Assembly: GCA_947177735.1 (NCBI GenBank)
Contig: CAMWVP010000008.1
Coordinates: 1 to 45,418, forward strand
Source of the DNA: an uncultured Clostridia bacterium
GTDB taxonomy: Bacteria > Bacillota > Clostridia > Oscillospirales > Ruminococcaceae
Length of the DNA stretch: 45,418 nucleotides
Direction: 5' to 3'
Shown here: positions 33,120-41,032 of the stretch, one piece after another
How positions within the stretch are numbered: the stretch's first letter is position 1
Layout of the letters: each line of letters opens with the position of its first letter
The notes under the pieces: model-generated
What the model was told of the DNA's origin: nothing
The model's database searches: none
What the model saw: the letters and a program-made list of their open reading frames with translations, nothing else
Position numbers and translations under genes: made by a program

Positions 33120-34121
33120 TTATTTTATTCCGATTCTCATTCTGTAACAAAAGCTTACTTTATTTCTACTCGTGTCAAAGCTCTCATATACGGCTTTTTG
33201 GAAATTCAGATAATCGTTTTCGATAAGCCCGGGGGAGTGCTTCAATATCGTCTGTAACCCTCCTTGACTTTGCGCCAGAGCTAAAAAACGTTCGATACTG
33301 CATTCCTCGCAATTGTCAAAAACTATTTCTCTGCAATATTTGAAAAAACCGCTCTCGATCATATTTTTCAGATGATCGTTTTTATCCCAGCGATGAAACG
33401 TTTCGCGGATATCCTTATTTTCCTCCTCGATAACTCTTACCTTGTTGAATAAATTCATATAAGCTATCTCGGCGTTTGCGTTGCAGACGGGAGGCCAGTC
33501 GCAGTCCACAGCAGCGAATATCCCGCCCTTTTTCAATATACGGTCGACCTCCGAAAGCGTATCGTGAGGGTTCATCCAGTGAAACGACTGCGAGCAGATC
33601 ACAACGTCCGCGCTGTCGTCGGGCAATCCGGTGTTATCGGAATATGCTTTTACAAAAGAAGCATTTCCGCTCGATTTTGCCTTGGCGATACTCAGCATAT
33701 CCTCGCTCGGCTCAATGCCAATGACCTTTCCGCATTTATTCTCCCAAGCCCTTGTTGATAAGCCCGTTCCACACCCCATATCCACAACGGTATCGGGAGT
33801 TTTTCCGAGGTAATCGGTTATTATCTCGATTGCGTGATCGGGTACGGCAGGACGGCTGTTCTCGTACACGTCGGCAAATCCGATAAACCTGTCGGCGTTT
33901 ATTTTGGCTGCCCGGTCGTCTGCTGTTTGAGCATTAGCAAGCAGGCGGTTAAGGGAAACGCCGAACATTTTGGATATCTGCTTCAGCGTTTCGATATTCG
34001 GGGTCGTTTCGCCGTTCTCCCAGCGCGAGACCGCCTGCCTTGTGACGTAAAGAGCCTGTGCCATTTCGTCCTGTGTCATATTGACATTCTGACGAATCTC
34101 TTTTATTATCTCGCCTATCAT
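33120..34121 (-). CDS. XRE-type HTH fused to a class I SAM methyltransferase
   Basis: A 333-residue fusion. Residues 1-65 form an HTH_3 DNA-binding domain (MTQDEMAQALYVTRQAVSRWE is split here as the recognition region), and residues about 80-190 a Methyltransf_11 domain with the SAM loop VVDMGCGTGLS, acidic IGIEPSE, and SQSFHWMN. The C-terminal third is of unknown fold. HTH-methyltransferase fusions are known in Clostridia, some near stress or transport genes, but substrates are undefined. The ATG at 34121 has GAGGTGAT close upstream and a perfect promoter. The gene sits between two direct repeats and is divergent from the RNA at 34235, whose promoter it might control. Confidence 0.87.
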   Translation of the reverse strand: MIGEIIKEIRQNVNMTQDEMAQALYVTRQAVSRWENGETTPNIETLKQISKMFGVSLNRLLANAQTADDRAAKINADRFIGFADVYENSRPAVPDHAIEIITDYLGKTPDTVVDMGCGTGLSTRAWENKCGKVIGIEPSEDMLSIAKAKSSGNASFVKAYSDNTGLPDDSADVVICSQSFHWMNPHDTLSEVDRILKKGGIFAAVDCDWPPVCNANAEIAYMNLFNKVRVIEEENKDIRETFHRWDKNDHLKNMIESGFFKYCREIVFDNCEECSIERFLALAQSQGGLQTILKHSPGLIENDYLNFQKAVYESFDTSRNKVSFCYRMRIGIK

Positions 34122-34138
34122 CTTATCACCTCATAAAT

Positions 34139-34167
34139 ATTATATCAAACAGGCAGACCCAAGTCAA
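34139..34167 (-). promoter_or_regulatory. SigA promoter of the HTH-methyltransferase gene
   Basis: On the minus strand TTGACT (34167-34162), 17-base spacer, TATAAT (34144-34139). The transcript would start about 12 bases before the ATG. Confidence 0.85.
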
Positions 34168-34181
34168 GCAACCGATTGTTG
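34155..34181. repeat. Direct repeat copy 2 and possible operator
   Basis: Partner of 33077-33103. It covers the -35 box of the minus-strand promoter. Inside and next to it, GCAAC (34168-34172) and GTTGC (34178-34182) form an inverted repeat with a 5-base centre, a plausible site for the HTH domain encoded by the adjoining gene. Confidence 0.55.
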
Positions 34182-34199
34182 CGGTAGAAGAGGCGTACT

Positions 34200-34228
34200 T
34201 TCACGAAATCCGCTGAGCGGCATAGAAT
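34200..34228 (+). promoter_or_regulatory. Promoter of the structured RNA
   Basis: TTCACG (34200-34205), 17-base spacer, TAGAAT (34223-34228). Transcription would begin near 34235. It is divergent from the minus-strand promoter, 32 bases away. Confidence 0.6.
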
Positions 34229-34234
34229 AAACAA

Positions 34235-34425
34235 GGGTAAGATCCACAGCCGTACCGTGAGGTGGCCGAAGTTCAGTCCGACAGGACTGAACCCCCGCAA
34301 TGTTTCTTAGAAACATTGCGATATGGTCCGTGAATAGCCGAGCGGGCAGAAGAGCAAGGATCTGCAGCGGCTGTTTGATATACCCAAAAAGCGGGCTGTT
34401 CCGATAGGAGCAGCCCGTGAATTTT
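34235..34425 (+). ncRNA. Structured non-coding RNA with predicted pseudoknot
   Basis: Between a promoter and an intrinsic terminator lies about 190 nt with no sensible open frame but strong structure. Hairpin A is GTTCAGTCC/GGACTGAAC (34271-34279 with 34284-34292, loop GACA). Hairpin B is GCAATGTTT/AAACATTGC (34297-34305 with 34311-34319). The ends pair as AGATCC/GGATCT (34240-34245 with 34358-34363) and ACAGCCG/CGGCTGT (34246-34252 with 34368-34374); these two helices cross, giving a pseudoknot or two exclusive states. It is not a tRNA, SRP RNA, RNase P, tmRNA or cobalamin riboswitch by motif. Size, compact fold and host phylum would suit the raiA-type RNA, but I cannot confirm that class from memory. 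No protein gene follows on this strand, so it is not a cis riboswitch. Confidence 0.65.
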
Positions 34426-34436
34426 ATTCTTTTTTA
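34392..34436. terminator. Bidirectional terminator of the RNA and of murD
   Basis: CGGGCTGTTCC (34392-34402) pairs with GGAGCAGCCCG (34407-34417), 11 bp with a GATA loop. On the plus strand a T-rich tail follows to 34436. On the minus strand a CTTTTTGGG tail follows (34391-34384). It therefore can end both convergent transcripts. Confidence 0.88.
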
Positions 34437-35749
34437 AGCGCGTTTACCAGCTGCTTGAAGTGCCGTCCGCGCTCCTCAAAGTTTCGGTAGAAGCCGTAGC
34501 TCGCCGACGCGGGCGAGAGCAGCACGCGTTTATGCGCGAATTCGCTTGCCATACGAACCGCCGCCTCCATGTCCTCAGCGAACATCAGGTTGACCATGGG
34601 GTTTGTGACGAGCTTTCCGATGCGCTTTCCGCTGTCGGGCAGCAGAATGACCGTCTCGACCACGCCCGTGTTCAGGAAATCGCCGAGAACGTTGTAGGAG
34701 ATGCCTCTGTCCATGCCTCCGAGGATAATGCAGTCCGCGCCGTCAAACGCGTTCACGGCGGCGATAGCAGCCTCGGGAACGGTGCAGATGCTGTCGTTGA
34801 TGTACTCCACTCCGTTTATCTCCGCGACAAATTCAAGGCGGTGCTCCAGTCCGTTGAACGACGGCAGCGAGTCGAGGCACTTTTGCAGGTCCGCGCCTGC
34901 TTTGACAGCCGCGGCGAGCGCCATAGCTATGTTGTAGATATTGTGCCGTCCGCACAGCCGCGTGCGTATCCTACCGGCAGGTATCTCCTCGCCGAAAAGC
35001 GTTATCGAGCCGCCGTCCGTCCACACGTCAGCCTGCTTGCCGAACGCCGCCGAATAGACGTTGCCCGCGCAGTCAAGCGGTAGAATGTCCGAGTTCGCAA
35101 CGGTGATGTCGTTTTCCTGCTGAAACCGCGCTATGTTGCGCTTTGCCTCGGCATAAGCCTCATAGCTTACATAGTGATCCAGATGTTCGGGGAACATATT
35201 CAGCATCACCGCGATATCGGGAGAGTGCTTTACGAATTCCAACTGATGGCAGCTCATCTCGCACACAGCCGTCATACCGCCGTCCAACTCGTCGAAGCGC
35301 TTCATCGGCGGCACTCCTATATTGCCTATCAGCATAGCGGGCAAACCGTTAGCCGCGAGAAAATGATGGATAAGAGAGGACACGGTGGACTTTCCCTTAG
35401 TACCCGTCACACCGATAATGCGGCAGGGTTTCGTTCTGAGCAGCAGCTCGGTCTGCGAGAGTATCTTAGCCTTAGCAGCGTCATCAAGACGATTCTTGAC
35501 GGCTACTCCCGGCGACTGCAGGATAATATCATACTCCGCGCACTCCTCAAGGTAGTGCGTGCCGCAGATGGCGGTAAGGTTGGGCATACGCAGATCGTAC
35601 ACATCGATGGGGTTCATATCGGCAATGGCTATCTCGGGGCAGCAGCGGAGCTTCCTCAAAATGTCCAGCCACACCTGTCCCTCGCGGCCGAAGCCGAGTA
35701 TTACGGGGCGCTTGCCCTCAAAGATCGGTTTTAATACGTCAAATTTCAT
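34424..35749 (-). CDS. murD: UDP-N-acetylmuramoyl-L-alanine--glutamate ligase (MurD family, possibly L-Glu-specific MurD2)
   Basis: Cytoplasmic ATP-dependent ligase that adds glutamate to UDP-MurNAc-L-Ala. The P-loop GVTGTKGKST lies at 113-122, the middle domain HLDHYVSYEAYAEAK marks the Mur ligase fold, and the C-terminal domain starts near LEHRLEFV, with NDSICT and ILGGMDRG. 441 residues, as usual. The ATG at 35749 is preceded by GGAGAG at 8 bases and overlaps murL by 11 bases; an upstream in-frame start at 35806 lies inside murL and has no ribosome site. Because murL precedes it, the ligase probably attaches L-glutamate, which MurL then epimerises. That is inference; a D-Glu-specific MurD cannot be excluded. 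Confidence 0.85.
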   Translation of the reverse strand: MKFDVLKPIFEGKRPVILGFGREGQVWLDILRKLRCCPEIAIADMNPIDVYDLRMPNLTAICGTHYLEECAEYDIILQSPGVAVKNRLDDAAKAKILSQTELLLRTKPCRIIGVTGTKGKSTVSSLIHHFLAANGLPAMLIGNIGVPPMKRFDELDGGMTAVCEMSCHQLEFVKHSPDIAVMLNMFPEHLDHYVSYEAYAEAKRNIARFQQENDITVANSDILPLDCAGNVYSAAFGKQADVWTDGGSITLFGEEIPAGRIRTRLCGRHNIYNIAMALAAAVKAGADLQKCLDSLPSFNGLEHRLEFVAEINGVEYINDSICTVPEAAIAAVNAFDGADCIILGGMDRGISYNVLGDFLNTGVVETVILLPDSGKRIGKLVTNPMVNLMFAEDMEAAVRMASEFAHKRVLLSPASASYGFYRNFEERGRHFKQLVNALKKE

Positions 35750-37064
35750 CTGTAATTCTCTCCAGTAACGGTAAAAATCGTTTCGGAACAAAATTGTTCC
35801 TGTCAAAGTAATTTGTCAAGCTGACGGGCTTGAACCCGGGGAATTTCTCCGCGAACCGTTTAAGCAGCACGGGCGGGCTCTCCGAGCGCCTGTCAAGCGC
35901 CATTTTCAGCGACAGCCGCACCTCGTCCTTCGTGCCCACGCACTCGAACGGCTTATCCTCGCCGTCCAGCATCAGCCCGTCGAGCATATCCGCGAGCTCG
36001 GACTTTTGCAGCATATTGCAGCCGAATATTTTCTCGAGCTCCTCGTCGTCCAGAAACGCCGCCAACAGGATGTACACATACAGGCACTTCGCGCATTCCC
36101 CGCACCAGACGTTCGTTTTCGAGCCGAGATTGCAGCTCTGAAACGCCCCGAAGTACTGCGGATATTTCACGAACTCCCGTGCTATCTGCCACTCCGACAG
36201 CGGGCGCAGCAGGCTGAAATATTCCGGGCAATCACCAAACGACATCGCGCAGTATTCGCGGAAATCGCGCTCAAACTCGGTGGATTTGCTGTACTGGTGA
36301 TTTATCCGTGCGCCCTCGACGTAGGTCTCGTTGGCGCTGCTTTCGTTGGATAGGGCGATGTACCTTTTCCCGAGAACACACGCGTGTAAAAGCGCCGAGA
36401 ACGCCACCACAGCCGAGAACGGCGTGTGCCCGTTGAGATAACCGCGCGAGTTCAGTTCGAGGAGCGTTTTGTCGATAGTCCGCGTCGGAGCGGCGATATT
36501 ATCGGGCGGCAGCCCTGCCGCCTCTACACAGCCGAGCGTTGCGCCGCGCGGATTGATGATGTACGGCGTGATGTCCTCGTCCGCCTGCTTCAGCAGCTCG
36601 AGCGTGACCACGCTGTCCTTGCCGCCGCCGACGGGAACGAGCGTTCCGCTGAGATCGGGCTTGCATATCGGCAATTCGGGCGGCTCGGGCGCTTCGATTG
36701 TCATAAAGCTGTCAAAGTCCGTCGTAATGCCGTTTCGGTAGAAAAACTCCCCAAGACCGTTAAAATACAGTTTTTTCCACCAGTTCTTCTGCCGCTCCGA
36801 AAGCCCTCCGCACCGCACCTCGACGGTCGGGCAGCAGGCGCATTTCCAGTACGAGACCAGCTCCGCCATTCCCAGCGAAAACGCTATCCGTTCAGCCTGC
36901 TCCCTGTCGAATTGATAGCTGCTCAGCTCAAGGTTGAACCGCCATTCGGGTCGGAAATGAAACTCATCGATCTGGAAGTGAAACCGAAGGCTTTTCCCGG
37001 AAAGCTCGAAGCTGTGGTATATAAATCTTGGGTGTTTTTTCCGCAATTCGTCAAATGTGCCCAT
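35739..37064 (-). CDS. murL: Probable UDP-MurNAc-L-Ala-L-Glu epimerase MurL
   Basis: A 441-residue cytoplasmic protein with a PP-loop-like ATP site PVGGGKDS (144-151) in the middle and a C-terminal cysteine group WCGECAKC followed by a helical region. The N-terminal 120 residues are unlike other PP-loop enzymes. This layout and the overlap with a MurD homologue match MurL, the ATP-dependent epimerase that turns the terminal L-Glu of UDP-MurNAc-L-Ala-L-Glu into D-Glu, first described in Xanthomonas. The family link is from memory and gene context, so the name is probable. GAGGAG lies before the ATG. Downstream of tmcAL by 44 bases, probably one operon. Confidence 0.7.
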   Translation of the reverse strand: MGTFDELRKKHPRFIYHSFELSGKSLRFHFQIDEFHFRPEWRFNLELSSYQFDREQAERIAFSLGMAELVSYWKCACCPTVEVRCGGLSERQKNWWKKLYFNGLGEFFYRNGITTDFDSFMTIEAPEPPELPICKPDLSGTLVPVGGGKDSVVTLELLKQADEDITPYIINPRGATLGCVEAAGLPPDNIAAPTRTIDKTLLELNSRGYLNGHTPFSAVVAFSALLHACVLGKRYIALSNESSANETYVEGARINHQYSKSTEFERDFREYCAMSFGDCPEYFSLLRPLSEWQIAREFVKYPQYFGAFQSCNLGSKTNVWCGECAKCLYVYILLAAFLDDEELEKIFGCNMLQKSELADMLDGLMLDGEDKPFECVGTKDEVRLSLKMALDRRSESPPVLLKRFAEKFPGFKPVSLTNYFDRNNFVPKRFLPLLERITDEI

Positions 37065-37108
37065 TTATACTCCTCTCGGTCGTAATATTTTGTGAATGAT
37101 CCACGAAA

Positions 37109-38263
37109 TTATCCATCGATAATAACCGGCGGTACGGTGAAGTCCGTTCCGCACGGTAACGGCTGCGCAAACGCCAGAGAATACAAATCGGTGCAGCGAG
37201 ACTCGAAATTGGCTTGACGAGCCGCCTCACGCGACGTTCCGGACAGCGCCTTGAGCGACGTGTCGATTGGTATGGAGCAGTTAGCCGCCGAAAGTATCTC
37301 CTTTCCGCGCTCGTTCATTCCGAGAACGCGCAGATACGCGGGCTTCTCGGCAGCGAAGCTCTTGTCAATGCCGAGGAACGCGCACATCACCGCGCGCCGT
37401 ATGCTCGACAGCGTGTATCGTTTAGCCTTTGCTAGGAAGTACAGCTCCGAGAGTGAGCGTGCCCCGCGGGCGGCTTTGTACAGCCGATCGCCGAGACCGC
37501 CGATGCAGTCGTAGGAGCGTTCGAAGTCCTCGGGACGCATCGTGCGGAGCTTCGCCAGTATCGCGCGCTCCAGCCGTGAAATGTCCGCCGACGGAGCGTC
37601 AACAACGGGTGCGAACGCCGAATACTCCTCTCCCGCGAGTATCTTCTTTCGTATCGCGGAGGCGCTCGCAAACGTTCCCACATCGTCGCTGTCATGCGCC
37701 GAGCCGAGCCGCTTTACGGTCATGGGCTCGATAGTGCTCGCGATGTCGTCGAGAGCGCTGAGATACTCGATGGCAAGGGTGTTGTTCGGCGAGGCGATAA
37801 GCTCCGCGACGTCGGGCGTGTAATACTCGAGCATCGCTTCGTTCAGCGCCGCGGGATAGCTCCTGCCGCGCTTGAGCAGCATACTGAATTCCTCGGTGTG
37901 GGCGGTGAACTCGACAGCCCGCGACGCCTCCTTAAGCGCCTCGATATCGCCGCTCTCGCTGCCGAACGACAGCACCTCAACGCAGCCGAGCGCCGAAATG
38001 AGCCCGACCGCTCCCCGCGCGAATCCCTCTGCCGACATAAGCGAATACCGCGACGGAAGCTCGATCACAAGGTCGACGCCGTTTTCGAGCGCAGTTCTCG
38101 CGCGGACATGCTTGGTGAACATCGCGGGGTCGCCGCGCTGCGTGAAGCTGCCGCTCATTACGGCGGCGATGTGCGTCACTCCCGCGGCTCTTGTCTGCTC
38201 GATCTGATATCTGTGACCGTTGTGGAACGGATTATACTCGCTTATTATGGCACCGATCTTCAT
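37109..38263 (-). CDS. tmcAL: tRNA(Met) cytidine acetate ligase TmcAL
   Basis: Makes N4-acetylcytidine at C34 of elongator tRNA-Met from acetate and ATP, improving AUG reading. The N-terminus GAIISEYNPFHNGHRYQI carries the nucleotidyltransferase HxGH motif (His14-Asn-Gly-His17). VMSGSFTQRGDPAMFTKHVRA and the SALDDIAST region are family marks (YlbM, COG1323). 384 residues, normal. GGGAGGAG precedes the ATG. It is first in a minus-strand operon with murL and murD and divergent from ackA. In many Clostridia ylbM lies by pta-ackA, so the pairing is a conserved remnant; pta is missing here. Confidence 0.93.
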   Translation of the reverse strand: MKIGAIISEYNPFHNGHRYQIEQTRAAGVTHIAAVMSGSFTQRGDPAMFTKHVRARTALENGVDLVIELPSRYSLMSAEGFARGAVGLISALGCVEVLSFGSESGDIEALKEASRAVEFTAHTEEFSMLLKRGRSYPAALNEAMLEYYTPDVAELIASPNNTLAIEYLSALDDIASTIEPMTVKRLGSAHDSDDVGTFASASAIRKKILAGEEYSAFAPVVDAPSADISRLERAILAKLRTMRPEDFERSYDCIGGLGDRLYKAARGARSLSELYFLAKAKRYTLSSIRRAVMCAFLGIDKSFAAEKPAYLRVLGMNERGKEILSAANCSIPIDTSLKALSGTSREAARQANFESRCTDLYSLAFAQPLPCGTDFTVPPVIIDG

Positions 38264-38318
38264 ATGCTCCTCCCAAATTTTTCCATTGTATTCTAAAAAT
38301 ATATGTACCTCTTGTTAT

Positions 38319-38347
38319 ATTTTACAACAATTTTTGTGGAAAATCAA
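38319..38347 (-). promoter_or_regulatory. SigA promoter of tmcAL-murL-murD
   Basis: On the minus strand TTGATT (38347-38342), 17-base spacer, TAAAAT (38324-38319). Leader of about 50 nt. Confidence 0.7.
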
Positions 38348-38366
38348 GAAAAATATTAAAAAATAC

Positions 38367-38395
38367 TTGATTTTTTTTGTGAAAAGGTTTACAAT
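38367..38395 (+). promoter_or_regulatory. SigA promoter of ackA
   Basis: TTGATT (38367-38372), 17-base spacer, TACAAT (38390-38395). It is back to back with the tmcAL promoter, with the two -35 boxes 19 bases apart, so regulation could be shared. Confidence 0.8.
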
Positions 38396-38438
38396 AATAA
38401 GTGGTTTAATATATTCTTTTACAGGAGGATTTGAAAAT

Positions 38439-39644
38439 ATGAAAATTCTGGTAATCAATGCGGGTAGTTCTTCACTGAAGTATCAGCTGCTGAACATGGA
38501 CGACGAGAGCGTTATCGCGAAGGGCAACTGCGACCGTATCGGTATCGACGGTCACATCAAGCACACTACGTTTGACGGGCGCACTGTCGACGAGGACTGT
38601 ACGTTCCCGACCCACACCGAGGCGTTTGAGAAGCTCGTCAAGGTGCTGACCGAGGGCGACGCGTCCGTGCTCAAGTCCATGGACGAGATCTCGGCTGTCG
38701 GTCACCGTATCGTACAGGGCGCGGAGATCTTTGACAAGACCACGCTTGTTACCGACGACGTCATCAAGCAGATCGATGATCTGGCTGAGCTCGCTCCCGT
38801 ACATAATCATCCGCACGCTCTGGCACTGTGGGCCTGCAAAAAGGTCATTTCCGAGAGCACACCGCAGGTTGCCGTTTTCGATACGGCATTCCACCAGACA
38901 ATGCCCGAAAAGGCGTTTATGTACGGTCTGCCCTATGAGTGCTATGAGAAGTTCCACGTAAGAAAGTACGGCTTCCACGGCACGTCTCACAGATTCGTTT
39001 CGCAGGCACTCGCGGACGCTATGGGCAAGGACATTAAGGACTTGAAGATCGTTTCGTGCCACCTCGGAAACGGTTCGTCCATCACGGCGGTCGACGGCGG
39101 CAAATCCATTGATACCTCCATGGGCTTCACTCCGCTCGACGGCGTTATCATGGGCACGCGCTGCGGCGCTATCGATGCTTCCGCGGTTACGTTCGTTGCC
39201 AAGAAGCTGGGGCTCAACGCAAACGAGATGAGCGATTATATGAACAAGAAGTCGGGTTTCCTCGGCGTTTCGGGAATCTCCAGCGACAATCGCGACATCA
39301 CTGCTGCCGCTCACGAGGGCGATAAGCGCGCTATTCTCGCGGGCGAGATGCTTCGTTACGAGATCAAAAAGTACATAGGTTCATACGCGGCTATCATGAA
39401 CGGTCTCGATGCTGTTCTGTTCACGGGCGGTATCGGCGAGAACTCCGACGACCTCCGCGCGGATGTCTGCCATGATATGGAATATCTCGGCATCAAGCTC
39501 GACGACAAGGCTAACGAGGGAATGCGCGGCAAGCTGATGAAGATTTCCGCTCCCGACAGCAAGGTCGAGGTCTGGGTAGTTCCCACCAACGAAGAGCTGC
39601 TTATCGCGCGCGATACCAAGGCGCTCGTTGAGTCGATGAAGTAA
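38439..39644 (+). CDS. ackA: Acetate kinase
   Basis: Interconverts acetyl phosphate plus ADP and acetate plus ATP, the energy-yielding last step of acetate fermentation. The start MKILVINAGSSSLKYQLL and the signature HRIVQGAEIF, the catalytic VAVFDTAFHQTMP, YGFHGTSHRF, and TGGIGENS motifs are complete. 401 residues, normal. AGGAGG (38423-38428) precedes the ATG. The frame is open further upstream to 38220 but that part overlaps the promoter. No pta is adjacent. A clear terminator follows. Confidence 0.97.
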   Translation: MKILVINAGSSSLKYQLLNMDDESVIAKGNCDRIGIDGHIKHTTFDGRTVDEDCTFPTHTEAFEKLVKVLTEGDASVLKSMDEISAVGHRIVQGAEIFDKTTLVTDDVIKQIDDLAELAPVHNHPHALALWACKKVISESTPQVAVFDTAFHQTMPEKAFMYGLPYECYEKFHVRKYGFHGTSHRFVSQALADAMGKDIKDLKIVSCHLGNGSSITAVDGGKSIDTSMGFTPLDGVIMGTRCGAIDASAVTFVAKKLGLNANEMSDYMNKKSGFLGVSGISSDNRDITAAAHEGDKRAILAGEMLRYEIKKYIGSYAAIMNGLDAVLFTGGIGENSDDLRADVCHDMEYLGIKLDDKANEGMRGKLMKISAPDSKVEVWVVPTNEELLIARDTKALVESMK

Positions 39645-39668
39645 TTAAGGTCATAAATGAATTTGACA

Positions 39669-39710
39669 GCGCCGTGCAGCCGTTCTGAGACTTGTACGGC
39701 GCCGTTTTTT
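39669..39710 (+). terminator. Terminator after ackA
   Basis: GCGCCGT (39669-39675) pairs with ACGGCGC (39696-39702), followed by CG and six T (39705-39710). The loop of 20 bases is long, so some read-through into the next gene is likely. Confidence 0.8.
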
Positions 39711-39723
39711 GAAGGGATAAAAA

Positions 39724-40779
39724 ATGAGAAAAAATATTGTTTTGGCAGCTCTGATGTCGCTGTGTCTGTTGTTTACGGGGTGCGGGAATGAGAACGTGCC
39801 ATTGGAGGGCTCGAGCGTGATAACGGACAGCTCCGCCGACAGCGGTTCGGATTCGGATAACGATACCCCTCCCGTTTCCGAGGGCGGCTTCCGCGTTGAC
39901 GGAACCAAGCTGCTTGACGCGAACGGCAACGAATTTGTAATGCGCGGAATCAATCACGCTCATGTGTGGTTCAGGGATCAACTCGAGACCGCGCTTGACG
40001 CTATCGCGGCTACGGGCTCCAATACCGTGCGTATTGTCCTTGCGGACGGCGATCAGTGGGAGAAAACCACCGCGGAGGACTTGGAGCGGACGATCGTCGA
40101 GTGCAATGAGCGCAAGATGATCGCGGTCGTGGAGGTTCACGACGCGTGCGGTATGGACGAGCGGAGCTATCTCGACAACGCGGTGGATTACTGGATAGAG
40201 ATGAAGGACGTTCTCGCGAAGTATCCCGACACGGCTATCCTCAACATCACCAACGAGTGGATAGGTCAGTGGGACGCCAAGGCATGGCGTGACGGCTACA
40301 CAGCCGCGATCCCAAAGCTGCGCGAGGCGGGGATCAAGAACACGATCATGGTCGACGCCGCGGGCTGGGGTCAGTACGGCGAGAGCATTCACAAATACGG
40401 CGCTGACGTTTTCAACTCCGACCCCGATAAGAACACGATGTTCTCAATCCATATGTACGGCTCCGCGGGGAAGAACAAGGCGACGATCGCCCGGAATCTC
40501 AAGGGCGTGACAGACCAGGATCTGTGCGTCATCGTCGGCGAGTTCGGTTATAACCACAGCGACGGTGACGTTGACGAGGCGTATATCATGCAGTACTGCG
40601 CCGAGAACGATATCGGCTATCTGGGCTGGTCGTGGAAAGGCAACGGCGGAGGCGTTGAGTATCTTGACCTCGCAGAGGATTGGGCGGGCGAAAAGCTCTC
40701 TCCCGATTGGGGCGAAGTTCTCATCAACGGCGAAAACGGCATAAAACAGACCGCAAAGGTGTGCACGATATTTGAATGA
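39724..40779 (+). CDS. Lipoprotein GH5 endo-beta-mannanase-like glycoside hydrolase
   Basis: Surface-anchored enzyme of glycoside hydrolase family 5, closest in pattern to subfamily 8 mannanases that cut beta-1,4-mannan. The lipoprotein signal ends FTGC (Cys20). A Ser/Asp-rich linker follows to about residue 56, then the catalytic barrel. The acid/base is Glu178 in ITNEWIGQWD and the nucleophile Glu273 in IVGEFGYNHSDG. AGWGQYGESI, SIHMYGSAG and LGWSWKGNGGG are subfamily-like blocks. There is no carbohydrate-binding module. It starts 13 bases after the ackA terminator with no promoter I trust. Substrate is by family inference. Confidence 0.88.
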   Translation: MRKNIVLAALMSLCLLFTGCGNENVPLEGSSVITDSSADSGSDSDNDTPPVSEGGFRVDGTKLLDANGNEFVMRGINHAHVWFRDQLETALDAIAATGSNTVRIVLADGDQWEKTTAEDLERTIVECNERKMIAVVEVHDACGMDERSYLDNAVDYWIEMKDVLAKYPDTAILNITNEWIGQWDAKAWRDGYTAAIPKLREAGIKNTIMVDAAGWGQYGESIHKYGADVFNSDPDKNTMFSIHMYGSAGKNKATIARNLKGVTDQDLCVIVGEFGYNHSDGDVDEAYIMQYCAENDIGYLGWSWKGNGGGVEYLDLAEDWAGEKLSPDWGEVLINGENGIKQTAKVCTIFE

Positions 40780-40785
40780 CGTACG

Positions 40786-40814
40786 GAACGTTGCCCGAAG
40801 GCGGCGTTCTTTTT
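40786..40814 (+). terminator. Terminator after the mannanase gene
   Basis: A 10-bp hairpin (40786-40795 with 40800-40809, loop CGAA, two G-T pairs) is followed by five T (40810-40814). Confidence 0.85.
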
Positions 40815-40932
40815 GCGTGATGACATTTTTACGTCGGCGCGGTTAGTACGCTTAATCGATTTTTCCCGCAATATCCGTTAAAATGCCAAAAAAAACCTGT
40901 CCAAATTCGGTAAAATTAAGATAAATAATATA

Positions 40933-40961
40933 TTGAAAGTTGGTGAAAATAATGTTATAAT
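40933..40961 (+). promoter_or_regulatory. SigA promoter of the mreBCD-PBP2 operon
   Basis: TTGAAA (40933-40938), 17-base spacer, TATAAT (40956-40961). Leader of about 65 nt before GGAGGA. Confidence 0.88.
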
Positions 40962-41032
40962 TTAACTTGGTATATAGTGTGTAGAGCAATTTACTTTATA
41001 TAACTAATCATTTTATCGGAGGACGTTTTGAT

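Noticed and set aside
34235-34425. Cobalamin riboswitch, SRP RNA, RNase P RNA or 6S RNA
   Set aside because: None of their hallmark motifs is present, and no gene follows in the sense direction as a riboswitch would need.
39663-39691. TTGACA before the mannanase gene as a promoter
   Set aside because: The box at 17 bases is TGAGAC, a poor -10, and the region is the stem of the ackA terminator.
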